A stretch of 64,000 nucleotides of DNA from Streptomyces peucetius. Its GTDB lineage: Bacteria > Actinomycetota > Actinomycetes > Streptomycetales > Streptomycetaceae. Below, piece after piece: positions 26,774-35,613 of the stretch. The notes below the pieces were generated by a model. The model saw nothing but the letters and a program-made list of their open reading frames with translations, was not told the origin of the DNA and ran no database searches. Positions within the stretch are counted from its first letter, which is position 1, and each line of letters starts with the position of its first letter. A program made the translations under genes and the position numbers. The stretch is from assembly GCF_025854275.1 (NCBI RefSeq), contig NZ_CP107567.1, forward strand, positions 620,001 through 684,000, read 5' to 3'.

Positions 26774-28057
26774 ATGCGTATCAGCCTGCGTCGCCCGGTC
26801 TCCGCACTCACCGGTGTCCTCACCGCTTCGGCTCTCGGCCTCACGGCCACCGTCGTCACCGAGGTGGCCGCCCCGGGCACCGCGCACGCCTCCTCGGTCG
26901 GCGGGTCGATCAGCCGCAACGAGATCCTGAACCGGGCGGAGTGGTGGATCGACAACTACGGCGCCATCTACAGCCAGGACCAGGCTGACGCCAAGCCGTC
27001 CGTCACGGGGGAGAAGTACCGCCCGGACTGCTCCGGCTTCGTCTCCATGGCCTGGCGCCTGCCCAAGGACGGCGGCTGGGACCGCAGCACCCGGAGCCTC
27101 ACCTCGTACGGGGACACCGACTACATCTCCCTGGACTCCCTCAAGCCGGGCGACGCGATCCTCGACTCCGTCGACGGCCATGTCGCCCTGTTCCACAAGT
27201 GGACCGACTCCAGCAAGAGCCAGATGTGGGTCTACGAGGAGTACAGCACCGGTGACCCGGGCCGGCACGTCGTCAAGTCCAAGTCGGCCTACGAGAACTC
27301 CGGCTACCGGGGCGTCAGCTACGACGAGGTCGTCGGCTCCACCGGCTCCGCCTCCGTCTACGGCACCCTGAGTGACGGCCGGCTGACCTACACCCGGATC
27401 GACACCGAGACCGGTCGGCGGAGCCACGGCGCGGTGGCCTCCACGGCGAAGCTGGGCTTCACCCCCAAGGCCATGGCGACGCTCAACTTCAACACCGTCC
27501 TGGTGACCTCCACCTCCGGTTACCTGTACCGGGTCGACGTCATCACCAACAACAACTCGCTGGAGTTCGATACCCCGGTCCGCCTGGGCAGCGGCTGGAC
27601 CCACGACCTGCTCACCTATGACGGCAGCGGCCACCTCTACGGCATAGCCGACGGCACCCTGCGCCGCTACACCATCGGGGCCGCCAAGCCCACCGCCTCG
27701 AACATCACCGGGAACACCCTCATCGACACCGGCTTCGCCCTGCAGACGCTCACCTCCACCGGGCCGGACTGGCTGCTGGGCACGACGAGCGGCGGCGAGC
27801 TGCTCTCGTACCGGATCCGTGGCGCCGGTGACTGGAGCCGCTACGAGCTGCGGTCGTCGACCTGGCAGACCATGGACAACCTGATCGCCCCCGGCGGCGG
27901 CGCGTTCTACGGCCACCGGGCGGAGGGCTCGCTGCACGCCTACCTCGACACCCTGCCGGACAACGGCAGCGGCGCCGACCTGACCGGCACCGGCACCGTC
28001 GACACCAGTGGCTGGACGCAGATCCTGCTGTCCGCCCAGCCCCGCACCGCTCAGTAA
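26774..28057 (+). CDS. Secreted NlpC/P60-like protein with a tachylectin-type propeller
   Basis: About 427 residues with a signal peptide ending near AHAS. Residues about 45-190 are an NlpC/P60-like cysteine peptidase domain: Cys86 in PDCSGFVSMAW and His136 in DGHVALFHKW. The remainder contains repeats such as YLYRVDVI, HLYGIADGTLRRYTI and GELLSYRIRGAGDW, which look like a tachylectin-2-style beta-propeller for sugar binding. A cell-wall hydrolase targeted by a lectin module is the natural reading. The ATG follows GGGGGA. Confidence 0.82.
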   Translation: MRISLRRPVSALTGVLTASALGLTATVVTEVAAPGTAHASSVGGSISRNEILNRAEWWIDNYGAIYSQDQADAKPSVTGEKYRPDCSGFVSMAWRLPKDGGWDRSTRSLTSYGDTDYISLDSLKPGDAILDSVDGHVALFHKWTDSSKSQMWVYEEYSTGDPGRHVVKSKSAYENSGYRGVSYDEVVGSTGSASVYGTLSDGRLTYTRIDTETGRRSHGAVASTAKLGFTPKAMATLNFNTVLVTSTSGYLYRVDVITNNNSLEFDTPVRLGSGWTHDLLTYDGSGHLYGIADGTLRRYTIGAAKPTASNITGNTLIDTGFALQTLTSTGPDWLLGTTSGGELLSYRIRGAGDWSRYELRSSTWQTMDNLIAPGGGAFYGHRAEGSLHAYLDTLPDNGSGADLTGTGTVDTSGWTQILLSAQPRTAQ

Positions 28058-28071
28058 CCGCCCCGCCGAAC

Positions 28072-28102
28072 GCGCTGCCGGATCCCTGTGGTCCGGCAGC
28101 GC
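28072..28102. terminator. Terminator after the NlpC/P60 gene
   Basis: An 11-bp perfect stem (28072-28082 with 28092-28102) and a nine-base loop begin 14 bases after the stop codon. Confidence 0.85.
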
Positions 28103-28253
28103 AGCGGTGTCGGACACAGAGGCCGGGTCTCCGCCGCAGTGCTCGTGCATGAGCGAGCCGAAGCCTCGGACGTGCACCGTCGTGCCCCGGGCGGGTCCGC
28201 GCATCGGCGGCGCCTTGTCCCGGCGCGGGCCGGACCCGTAAAGTGACCGGCCA

Positions 28254-28265
28254 GCAAGCGCTTTC
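28254..28265. promoter_or_regulatory. LacI-type operator before the Gfo/Idh gene
   Basis: GCAAGCGCTTTC contains the AAGCGCTT core of LacI/GalR operators. The identical 12-mer, in the opposite orientation, occurs at 36946-36957 before the solute-binding protein gene. One LacI-family repressor probably controls both ends of the rhamnogalacturonan module. Confidence 0.65.
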
Positions 28266-28290
28266 TACGCTCTCCACGAGGAGCAACTCC

Positions 28291-29433
28291 ATGTCTCGCC
28301 CCCCAAGCCGTCTGCGTGCCGCCGTCGTCGGCACCGGAGCCATCGCCCACGGCAGCCATCTGCCCGCCCTGGCCGACCACGCCGACGCCGTGGAACTCGT
28401 CGCCGCCGTCGACGTGGACAAGGCGCGGCTCGACGCGTTCTGCTCCGCCGCCGGCGCAGGGGTCGAAGGCTACGACCGCCTCGATGCGATGCTGGCCGCC
28501 GCCCGGCCCGATCTGGTGCTGCTCGCGTCGCCGCCCGCGTTCCACCGCGAACAGAGCGTCGAGGCCCTGCGGGCCGGCGCCTGGGTGCTGTGCGAGAAGC
28601 CGCTGTGCCTGTCGCTCGCCGAGTACGACGCCATCGCCGCGGCCGAGGGCCGGGACGGGTCGGGCGGTCCCCACGTGTCCGTCATCTTCCAGCACCGCTA
28701 CGGCTCCGGCGCCGCCCACGCCCGCGAACTGCTGACCTCCGGAGCACTCGGCACGCCGCTCGTCGCCCACTGCCAGACCACCTGGTACCGCGACACGGAC
28801 TACTACGCCGTGCCCTGGCGCGGCCGCTGGGCCAGCGAAGGCGGCGGCCCCTCCATGGGGCACGGCATCCACCAGATCGACCTGCTGCTGCATCTGCTGG
28901 GCGAGTGGACCGAGATCCGCGCCATGGCGGGCCGGCTGGTGCACGACGTGGAGAGCGAGGACGTCTCCACGGCGCTGGTGCGCTTCGCGAACGGCGCGAT
29001 GGCCACCGTCGTCAACAGCGTCGTGTCGCCGCAGGAGGTCAGCCGGATCCGGATCGACTGCGCCGACGCCACCGTCGAACTCACCCACCTGTACGGCCAC
29101 TCCAACGACGACTGGCGCTACACCCCCGCCCCGCACGCCGCCGCCGACGGGCCGCGCGTCGAGACGTGGCGCACGCCCGCCGCCGAGCTGCCGAGCTCGC
29201 ACTCGGCCCAGCTGACCGGTGTCCTGGCGGCGATGCGCGCCGGGACGCGGCCTCCCGGCGGCGGGCCCGACGCCCGCCGGACCCTGGAGTTCGTCGCCGC
29301 TTTGTACAAGGCCGCCTTCACCGGACTCCCGGTACGGGCCGGTGAGATCACCCCCGGGGACCCGTACTACTCCGCCATGCACGGCGGTCACCCCGACTGG
29401 GCACCGGTGGACGCGAGCGGCGGCGGCCGGTGA
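28291..29433 (+). CDS. Gfo/Idh/MocA-family oxidoreductase
   Basis: About 380 residues: an N-terminal Rossmann domain with VVGTGAIAHGSHLPAL, the family CEKP motif in WVLCEKPL, and a C-terminal domain with GGGPSMGHGIHQIDLLLHLLG. Members are NAD(P)-dependent sugar or sugar-acid dehydrogenases or epimerases. The gene overlaps the DUF6807 gene by GTGA, and it faces the PL26-type lyase gene across that partner. Processing of an unsaturated or oxidised galacturonate product is plausible but inferred. The ATG at 28291 follows CGAGGAG. Confidence 0.87.
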   Translation: MSRPPSRLRAAVVGTGAIAHGSHLPALADHADAVELVAAVDVDKARLDAFCSAAGAGVEGYDRLDAMLAAARPDLVLLASPPAFHREQSVEALRAGAWVLCEKPLCLSLAEYDAIAAAEGRDGSGGPHVSVIFQHRYGSGAAHARELLTSGALGTPLVAHCQTTWYRDTDYYAVPWRGRWASEGGGPSMGHGIHQIDLLLHLLGEWTEIRAMAGRLVHDVESEDVSTALVRFANGAMATVVNSVVSPQEVSRIRIDCADATVELTHLYGHSNDDWRYTPAPHAAADGPRVETWRTPAAELPSSHSAQLTGVLAAMRAGTRPPGGGPDARRTLEFVAALYKAAFTGLPVRAGEITPGDPYYSAMHGGHPDWAPVDASGGGR

Positions 29434-30359
29434 GCGCCCCCGTCTCCCTCACGCACACGCACGGCGAGAAGGTCGTCGTCTCCTGCGCGGGGGTGGACCT
29501 GATGACGTACGTCTACCGGCCCGATCCCGAGGCGTTCGAGTCCCGCAAACCGTACGTCCATCCGCTGCGCACCCTCTCCGGCCGCGTCGTCACGGGCTAC
29601 CGGCCCAGCGACCACCGCTGGCACAAGGGTCTGCAGATGACGGCGAGCCATCTGTCCGGGCAGAACTTCTGGGGCGGCAACTCCTATGTGCACGGCGAGG
29701 GTTATCTGCCGCTGCGCGACCGGATCGGCTGGATGCGGCACGACGGTTTCGACGCCCTCACGGCGGAGGACGACCGGCTCACCCTGGCCGAGAAGCTCAC
29801 CTGGATCGAGAACGGCGGGGCCGAGTGGGCCCGGGAACAGCGCCGCCTCACCGTGCACTCCGCGGAACCGGACCAGGGGTCGTGGGCGCTCGACTGGTCC
29901 ATCCACCTCACCAACGTCCATGACGAGCCGCTGCGCTTCGGCTCGCCGACGACCGCCGGGCGGGAGGCGGCCGGCTACACCGGGCTGCACTGGCGCGGGC
30001 CGCGCGACTTCACCGGCGGCCGGGTCTTCGGCCCGGACGGGCCGGGAAGAGACGGAGAGGCGGGCGCCGCCGCCCTGATGGGCCGCCGCACGCCATGGCT
30101 GGCCTTCACCGGCGTGCACGACGAGGTCGACGCGTGCAGCACCCTGGTCTTCGCCCACGCACCGGAGAACGAACACGCCGTCCATCCGTCGCACTGGTTC
30201 GTACGGTCGGAACCGACCCCGACGGTCGCCTTCTCCTGGGCGTTCCACGAGGAGTTCGCACTGCCGCCGGGGGCGAGCTTCGCCTACCGCTACCGGATCG
30301 TGGTGGCCGACGGCGCACCGGACCGCAGGGGGATCGAGTCGCACCTGCGGTCCTGGTGA
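29430..30359 (+). CDS. DUF6807 (PmoA-like) protein
   Basis: About 309 residues, no signal peptide. Diagnostic stretches are YVHPLRTLSGRVVTGYRPSD.HRWHKGL near the N-terminus and GRRTPWLAFTGVHDE with HPSHWFVRSEP later. The many conserved His and Asp residues suggest a metal-dependent beta-sandwich enzyme. The biochemical role is not known to me. It is translationally coupled to the Gfo/Idh/MocA gene, a frequent partner in actinobacterial sugar clusters, which suggests the two act on consecutive intermediates. Confidence 0.8.
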   Translation: MSAPVSLTHTHGEKVVVSCAGVDLMTYVYRPDPEAFESRKPYVHPLRTLSGRVVTGYRPSDHRWHKGLQMTASHLSGQNFWGGNSYVHGEGYLPLRDRIGWMRHDGFDALTAEDDRLTLAEKLTWIENGGAEWAREQRRLTVHSAEPDQGSWALDWSIHLTNVHDEPLRFGSPTTAGREAAGYTGLHWRGPRDFTGGRVFGPDGPGRDGEAGAAALMGRRTPWLAFTGVHDEVDACSTLVFAHAPENEHAVHPSHWFVRSEPTPTVAFSWAFHEEFALPPGASFAYRYRIVVADGAPDRRGIESHLRSW

Positions 30360-30381
30360 CGCTGCTGATCAAGGAAGGGCT

Positions 30382-33123
30382 TTACGGCATGCGGTCGCCG
30401 AGCAGCGCCAGGTTCTCGATCGCGGCGAGGCCGTACAGCGCCGTGTCGTTGGTGTGGACCCAGTTCGCCTCGCTGCCCGGCACCAGCGTGACCGGTCCGC
30501 CGACCTCTTCCGTGGCCCAGGGGGCCGACTCCTTGTAGCCGTCGCTGTTGTAGAACTTCTCCCACGCGCGCCGGGCCAGCTTCTCGTCGCCGGTCTGCAC
30601 GGCGGCGTACGCGTCGAGCCGCGAGTGGCCCTGGAAGAGGATCAGCGAGCCGAAGTGCGAGCCGTAGCGCGCGGCCTGCTCGGCCTTGGTTGCGTTGAAG
30701 GACCGGCAGTAGTCGAGGTACGCCTCCTTGAACTCCGGCATGTCCACCAGGTCGATCAGCTCGGCGCACAGCTCGTTCAGTCCGAAGACCGCGGAGAGGT
30801 GCGAGACACCGACCTTGGGCTCCTTGTCGATCGCGAACCGGCCGGTGTCGAGGTCGTACAGTCCACTGCCCTGGACGAAGCCGTTGGGCTGGGCGGCGAT
30901 CGTCTCCATCGTGGACAGGACCCTGGCCTTCGCCTTCGCCGCCTTGGGGCCGCCGCGCTCCCATTCGGTGAGCCAGGCGGAGACCAGTCCGCTCCAGTCG
31001 GTGCCGAAACCGATGGACAGCGCGTGGCGGTCGGGGGTGTACGGCTCGGTGCGGATCTTCCGGATCGGGTCGAGGGCGAGGAAGGTCTCGTCGGAGTCGA
31101 CATTGGCGTGCATCAGGTCGCCGGTGCGTTCGTCGGCGGTGAGGTAGTAGTAGAAGCGGCGGTAGGTGGTGTTGGCGATGCGCTGCTGCTTGGCGCTGTC
31201 GGCGTAGTGCTGGATGCCGTGCCGGGTACCGAGGCCCGCCCATTCGCCCAGGTGGTAGACGTCGACCTCGCCGGTGTGGCGGGTCATGGCCTCGGCGAAG
31301 CGGAAGATGTCGGCGCGGCCCGAGCGCAGATAGGCGTACCAGAGCCAGAGGTCGGGCGAGAGTTCGGAGTTGTCCCAGGCGTAGCCGCCGACGTCGTAGC
31401 GCCACTGATGCCTGGCCGGGTCGTAGCTGTGCATGATGTCGCCGTAGTCCCAGAAGCCGTACCAGCGCCGCATGTCCACCTGGTCGCGGTAGTAGGAGAA
31501 CAGGAAGTCGAGGTGGTCCTCGATCCTGGCCTTGGCGGGGGTGGAGCGGTCCGGTTCGGCGAACAGTCCGCCGAAGACCTTGGCCGACACCAGATGGGCG
31601 GGCGGGGCGGCGAGCTGGGGCGGGGTGCGGACGGCGGCCGTCTCCTTCGCCAGGGTGCCGGCGCCGGGTGTGGAGTCGTGGGCCCAGAAGAGGAGTTCGC
31701 TGGTGCGGGCGATGCCGTAGGGGGTGCCGAAGCCGGGCTCGTAGTCCTCGTACGTGATGTTCAGCCCTTCGAGCTGTTCCTCGTACGTGTCCTGGCCCAT
31801 GCCGTCGTGGTAGAAGCGCAGGTCCATCGGCTGGGCCTCGGGCGACCAGAGCCAGAGGGTGACCTCCGCGCTGTCGGTGTGGGCGTCACGGATGTCGAGT
31901 CCGGCGGGGTGCTTCTCCCAGAAGTCGCGCAGCCCGAAGGACAGGCCGCCGCTCGCGCCGCCGACGTAGCCGAAGCCGGAGGCTCGCCGGCCGCCGCCGG
32001 CGGCGATCCAGCCGTGGCCCTTCTTGGTGCGCTTGCGCACGGTGAAGCCGTCGGCGGAGAGCTGGCTGAGGGTGTAGTCGCCCCAGTCCGGGACCAGATG
32101 GAGCCGGCTGGTGACGCGCTGGTCCCAGGTGGCCGGGTCGGGCAGCTTGCGGCCCTCGAACTGGGCGGCCTGGACGGCGGCTCCCGGGTCGCGGCGCAGT
32201 CCCGTGACACCCTTGACGGCCTCGCGGAGCATGCCGGTGCCGTCGCCGCCGAGCCGGATGTGCCGGTCGTACGCCGGGTCCCGCATCGGCACGGTGAAGC
32301 GGACGCCGAGTCCGCGGATGAAGTCGCCGCTCGCCTTGCCCGGCTCCTGGGTGCCGTCGTAGGTGATGGTGTGCACCATGCGGAAGGACTCGGCGCCCGC
32401 GTAGAAGTAGAGGCGTACGGAGAAGGGCAGCCAGCTGCGGTTGCCCCGGCGGTGCTTGCCGTCGATGCGGACGACGGCGCGTACGGGGCCGTCCTGTTCG
32501 ACCCGGGTCTCCCGGATGACGCTCTCGAAGCGTTCGTACGTCTCCCTGCCCTGGTCGCCGTCCTCGATCTCGCCCTGGCGGAGCAGTACCAGCCGTCCGT
32601 CCCTGGCGATCTCGGTGGTGCCGCGGGTGACGGACTTGACCAGGCTGGATCCGCTCCTGCCGAGTTTCGCGGTGATGACGCCGGTGGAGACCTCGATCGT
32701 GCCGCCCCTGGTGGTGACGGCGACCCGGCGGGCAGGAGCAGCGGCGGGGCGGCCCGCCGTGAGGGTGAAGCTGTCCGCGGTCGTCTCGGGGCCGATGGCG
32801 TGCGCGGTCCACTTCAAGGACCCGTCGGGCCACTGGGCGAGCGGCCAGGTCTGGACCGGAACCTCCTTGCCGTCGGGGGTGGCGAGCGAGAAGGTCTGGT
32901 CCTCGGCGTGGAGGCCCTTGGGCCAGGGCACGCCGAGTGTGGTGCCCGGGGCGGCGCCGAGCCCGTCGGCCTCGAGCCACTTGAGGGTCACCGGCTGGGG
33001 GCCGGCGGCCGCGGCCCGGGGTGCCGCCTGGGCGCTGCTGCTGCCGAGGGCCCAGCTGAACTGGGCGGCCGCGCCTGCGGCCGCGGCCGCCGAGAGCAGG
33101 GATCTGCGGGAGATGGGGGACAT
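30382..33123 (-). CDS. Exported rhamnogalacturonan exolyase-like protein (PcRGLX/YetA, PL26 type)
   Basis: About 913 residues with a Tat-like start (ISRRSLLSAAAAAGAAAQ). The N-terminal RIFT-barrel-like region (about 45-400) is followed by an alpha/alpha-barrel-like region containing MRRWYGFWDYGDIMHSYD and EVDVYHLGEWAGLGTRHGIQHY, as in the PcRGLX/YetA family. Such enzymes remove disaccharide units from the RG-I backbone by beta-elimination. It is the most downstream gene of the leftward importer operon and ends 22 bases from the convergent DUF6807 stop. Confidence 0.82.
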   Translation of the reverse strand: MSPISRRSLLSAAAAAGAAAQFSWALGSSSAQAAPRAAAAGPQPVTLKWLEADGLGAAPGTTLGVPWPKGLHAEDQTFSLATPDGKEVPVQTWPLAQWPDGSLKWTAHAIGPETTADSFTLTAGRPAAAPARRVAVTTRGGTIEVSTGVITAKLGRSGSSLVKSVTRGTTEIARDGRLVLLRQGEIEDGDQGRETYERFESVIRETRVEQDGPVRAVVRIDGKHRRGNRSWLPFSVRLYFYAGAESFRMVHTITYDGTQEPGKASGDFIRGLGVRFTVPMRDPAYDRHIRLGGDGTGMLREAVKGVTGLRRDPGAAVQAAQFEGRKLPDPATWDQRVTSRLHLVPDWGDYTLSQLSADGFTVRKRTKKGHGWIAAGGGRRASGFGYVGGASGGLSFGLRDFWEKHPAGLDIRDAHTDSAEVTLWLWSPEAQPMDLRFYHDGMGQDTYEEQLEGLNITYEDYEPGFGTPYGIARTSELLFWAHDSTPGAGTLAKETAAVRTPPQLAAPPAHLVSAKVFGGLFAEPDRSTPAKARIEDHLDFLFSYYRDQVDMRRWYGFWDYGDIMHSYDPARHQWRYDVGGYAWDNSELSPDLWLWYAYLRSGRADIFRFAEAMTRHTGEVDVYHLGEWAGLGTRHGIQHYADSAKQQRIANTTYRRFYYYLTADERTGDLMHANVDSDETFLALDPIRKIRTEPYTPDRHALSIGFGTDWSGLVSAWLTEWERGGPKAAKAKARVLSTMETIAAQPNGFVQGSGLYDLDTGRFAIDKEPKVGVSHLSAVFGLNELCAELIDLVDMPEFKEAYLDYCRSFNATKAEQAARYGSHFGSLILFQGHSRLDAYAAVQTGDEKLARRAWEKFYNSDGYKESAPWATEEVGGPVTLVPGSEANWVHTNDTALYGLAAIENLALLGDRMP

Positions 33124-33178
33124 GACAAATTCCTTCCGTACGACCGTGCGGGCGGGAAGAAGCGGGGAAACAGGGGAA

Positions 33179-33766
33179 TCAGCGGGCGGCGTACCGTGTC
33201 TCGACGGCCACCGCGGCCGCCGCGACGGCGCCGGTCACCGGGACGGCCAGCGGCGCCATGAACCAGGCGGAGGCCGCCACCACGGCGAACCCTCCGACGA
33301 GCAGCAGCGATCCGGCGGGGTCGCGGACGGTACGCCGGGCCGCCGCGCGCAGCAGGTCGCGCCAGCGTGCGCCGGGGTGCCAGGCGGCCGCCGCGCGCAG
33401 CACCGCGACGACGGCGGCGATGAAGGTGAGGACGCAGACGGCGCCGGTGAACGACCCGCCGGGCAGTCCGGCCCGTACGGCGGCGAGGTTCAGCCAGAGC
33501 AGCCACAGCGCGGCGAGGCCGGACAGGCCGACCAGCCAGCCGCCGCGCGCCGCGGTGGCGAAGTCGGCCGCGAACAGACGCCACCCGGACGCCTCGTCGC
33601 GCAGATGGCGCCGCAGGTGACGGCTCCCGGCGGCGAAGGCCGCCGGGGCCGTCAGCAGCGGCAGTGCGGCAAGAGTCATCCACACCCCGGTGAGCAGGCA
33701 CTCGGCGAAGACACCGAAGCCGGTGGCGAGCCGGGACGGCCGGTGCGTTGCGGATCGCGCGGCCAC
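33179..33766 (-). CDS. YesL-family (DUF624) membrane protein
   Basis: About 195 residues with four to five hydrophobic helices (ECLLTGVWMTLAALPLL, GWLVGLSGLAALWLLWLNL, TGAVCVLTFIAAVVAVL, GSLLLVGGFAVVAASAWFMAPL). In Bacillus subtilis YesL is encoded in the rhamnogalacturonan yes operon with an ABC importer, and the same association appears here. A role in assembly or function of the importer is inferred; no biochemical activity is known to me. Confidence 0.75.
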   Translation of the reverse strand: MAARSATHRPSRLATGFGVFAECLLTGVWMTLAALPLLTAPAAFAAGSRHLRRHLRDEASGWRLFAADFATAARGGWLVGLSGLAALWLLWLNLAAVRAGLPGGSFTGAVCVLTFIAAVVAVLRAAAAWHPGARWRDLLRAAARRTVRDPAGSLLLVGGFAVVAASAWFMAPLAVPVTGAVAAAAVAVETRYAAR

Positions 33767-33772
33767 GGGCGG

Positions 33773-34633
33773 TCAGCCCTTCAGTCCGGAGGTCGCCATG
33801 CCGTCGATCAGATAGCGCTGGAAGGCCAGGAAGAAGGCCAGCACGGGCAGCAGTGCGACGAGCGACATCGCGATCATGCCGCCGTAGTCCGCGACGGCGT
33901 CCTGGTCGATGAACATCTTCAGGCCCAGCGAGACGGTGTACTTCTCCGGCTCGTTCAGATAGATCAGCGGCCCCATGAAGTCGTTCCAGGCGTTGATGAA
34001 GGTGAAGATGGCGCTGGTGATGAGGGCGGGCCGGCACAGCGGCAGCACGATCGACCAGTAGATGCGCAGATGGCCGCAGCCGTCGAGCCTGGCGGCCTCG
34101 TCCAGTTCCTTCGGCAGGTTCCGCATGAACTGGAGCATGAGGAAGACGAAGAAGGCGTCGGTGGCGAGGTACTTGCCGAGCAGCAGCGGCACATAGGTGT
34201 TGATCAGTTCCAGCTTCTGGAACAGCACGTACTGCGGGATCAGGATCACGTGGTACGGCAGCAGCAGGGTGCCGATCATCAGCGCGAACATCAGGTTCCG
34301 TCCGGGGAACCGGATCTTGGCGAAGGCATAGGCGGCGAGCGAGCAGGACAGGAGCACGCCGGCCACGGAACCGACCGCCAGCAGTGTGGAGTTCAGGAAG
34401 AAGGTGGAGATCGGAATGTCGGCGATGCCCTCGGTCAGCCGCCGGTAGTTGTCGGCGATCGGCTCGGCGGGGAACAGGTCGAGACTGCCGACGATGTCAC
34501 CGCTCGGCTTGAGCGAACCGCCGATGACCCAGGCGACGGGATAGAGCACGACGGCCAGCAGTGCCAGTGAGCCGAAGTGCCAGAGCAGCGAGCCGCTGCG
34601 ACGCCGCCGGACGGTGGTGAGTGTGCCGCTCAT
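33773..34633 (-). CDS. Carbohydrate ABC transporter permease (YesQ/MalG-like)
   Basis: About 286 residues, six membrane segments, with the EAA loop at LDEAARLDGCGHLRIYWSIVLP. Its ATG overlaps the stop of the preceding permease by four bases. The product should be the second channel subunit of the RG-oligosaccharide importer and needs an ATPase encoded elsewhere. Confidence 0.88.
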   Translation of the reverse strand: MSGTLTTVRRRRSGSLLWHFGSLALLAVVLYPVAWVIGGSLKPSGDIVGSLDLFPAEPIADNYRRLTEGIADIPISTFFLNSTLLAVGSVAGVLLSCSLAAYAFAKIRFPGRNLMFALMIGTLLLPYHVILIPQYVLFQKLELINTYVPLLLGKYLATDAFFVFLMLQFMRNLPKELDEAARLDGCGHLRIYWSIVLPLCRPALITSAIFTFINAWNDFMGPLIYLNEPEKYTVSLGLKMFIDQDAVADYGGMIAMSLVALLPVLAFFLAFQRYLIDGMATSGLKG

Positions 34634-35613
34634 CGGGCCGCCTCCTCGTAGTGCACCCAGCGCCGCTGGGACCAGAACAGCACCGCGGTGACCAGGCCGA
34701 CCGCGAGCAGCAGCATCCAGGCCATGGCGGAGGCGAGGCCCATCCGGCTGTTCTCGAAGCCTTGTTGGTACAGGTAGCAGGTGTAGACGAGCGTGGCGTC
34801 CGCGGGGCCGCAGGTGCCGTTGCTGATGATGTACGCGGACCCGAAGATCTGGAAGGAGTGGATCGTCTCCAGCAGGACGTTGAAGAACATCACCGGCGAG
34901 ATCATCGGCAGTGTGATGTTCCAGAACCGCCGCCAGGGCCCGGCGCCGTCGACCTGGGCCGCCTCGTACAGTTCCCGCGGCACCTGCTTGAGTCCCGCCA
35001 GGAAGATCACCATCGGCGCTCCGAACTGCCAGACGGTGAGCGCCACCAGGCTGTAGATGACCCACTCGGGGTCGCCGATCCAGCCGCCCACGTCCATGCC
35101 GAGGAACGACTGGGCCTTGTCCACCACGGCGTCGTCGGAGAAGAGCGCACGCCACACGATGGCGACGGAGACGCTGGCGCCGACCAGCGAGGGCGCGTAG
35201 AACGCGGCCCGGTAGAACGCCTGTCCGCGCCGGCTCTGGGCCAGCAGGAGCGCGACGCCGAGGGCCAGCAGCAGCTTCAGCGGGGTCCCGATCAGGACGT
35301 ACTTGACGGTCACCTCGACGGAGGTCCGCCAGCGCGGGTCGGCGAACATCTCCGAGAAGTTGCCGAGGCCGATCCACTTCGGGGAGGCGAAGAGGTCGTA
35401 GTCGGTGAAGGCGAAGTAGAGCGAGGCGACCATCGGGCCGGCGGTGAGCAGCAGGAAGCCGGCGATCCAGGGCGACATGAACAGATAGCCGACCAGGCCG
35501 TCCCGCCGGCCGCGGCCCCGGGCGGCGGGCGGGGCCGTGCCACGGGCCGGGAGCGGCGCGGCGCCCGCCTGCCGTTCGGCCGGCTCGGGCTTCATCACGG
35601 TGGGGCTTCCCAT
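34630..35613 (-). CDS. Carbohydrate ABC transporter permease (YesP/MalF-like)
   Basis: About 327 residues. A hydrophilic N-terminus of some 35 residues precedes six membrane segments; the EAA loop is at LYEAAQVDGAGPWRRFWNITLP. The start ATG overlaps the solute-binding stop in TGATG, and an internal Met at residue 7 is an alternative. It is the first channel subunit of the importer. Confidence 0.88.
   Translation of the reverse strand: MGSPTVMKPEPAERQAGAAPLPARGTAPPAARGRGRRDGLVGYLFMSPWIAGFLLLTAGPMVASLYFAFTDYDLFASPKWIGLGNFSEMFADPRWRTSVEVTVKYVLIGTPLKLLLALGVALLLAQSRRGQAFYRAAFYAPSLVGASVSVAIVWRALFSDDAVVDKAQSFLGMDVGGWIGDPEWVIYSLVALTVWQFGAPMVIFLAGLKQVPRELYEAAQVDGAGPWRRFWNITLPMISPVMFFNVLLETIHSFQIFGSAYIISNGTCGPADATLVYTCYLYQQGFENSRMGLASAMAWMLLLAVGLVTAVLFWSQRRWVHYEEAAR

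Noticed and set aside
24659..28204. Long minus-strand open frame antisense to the SARP and NlpC/P60 genes
   Set aside because: Low-complexity Gly/Val/Gln/Arg translation opposite two well-supported genes. It is the usual high-GC antisense shadow.
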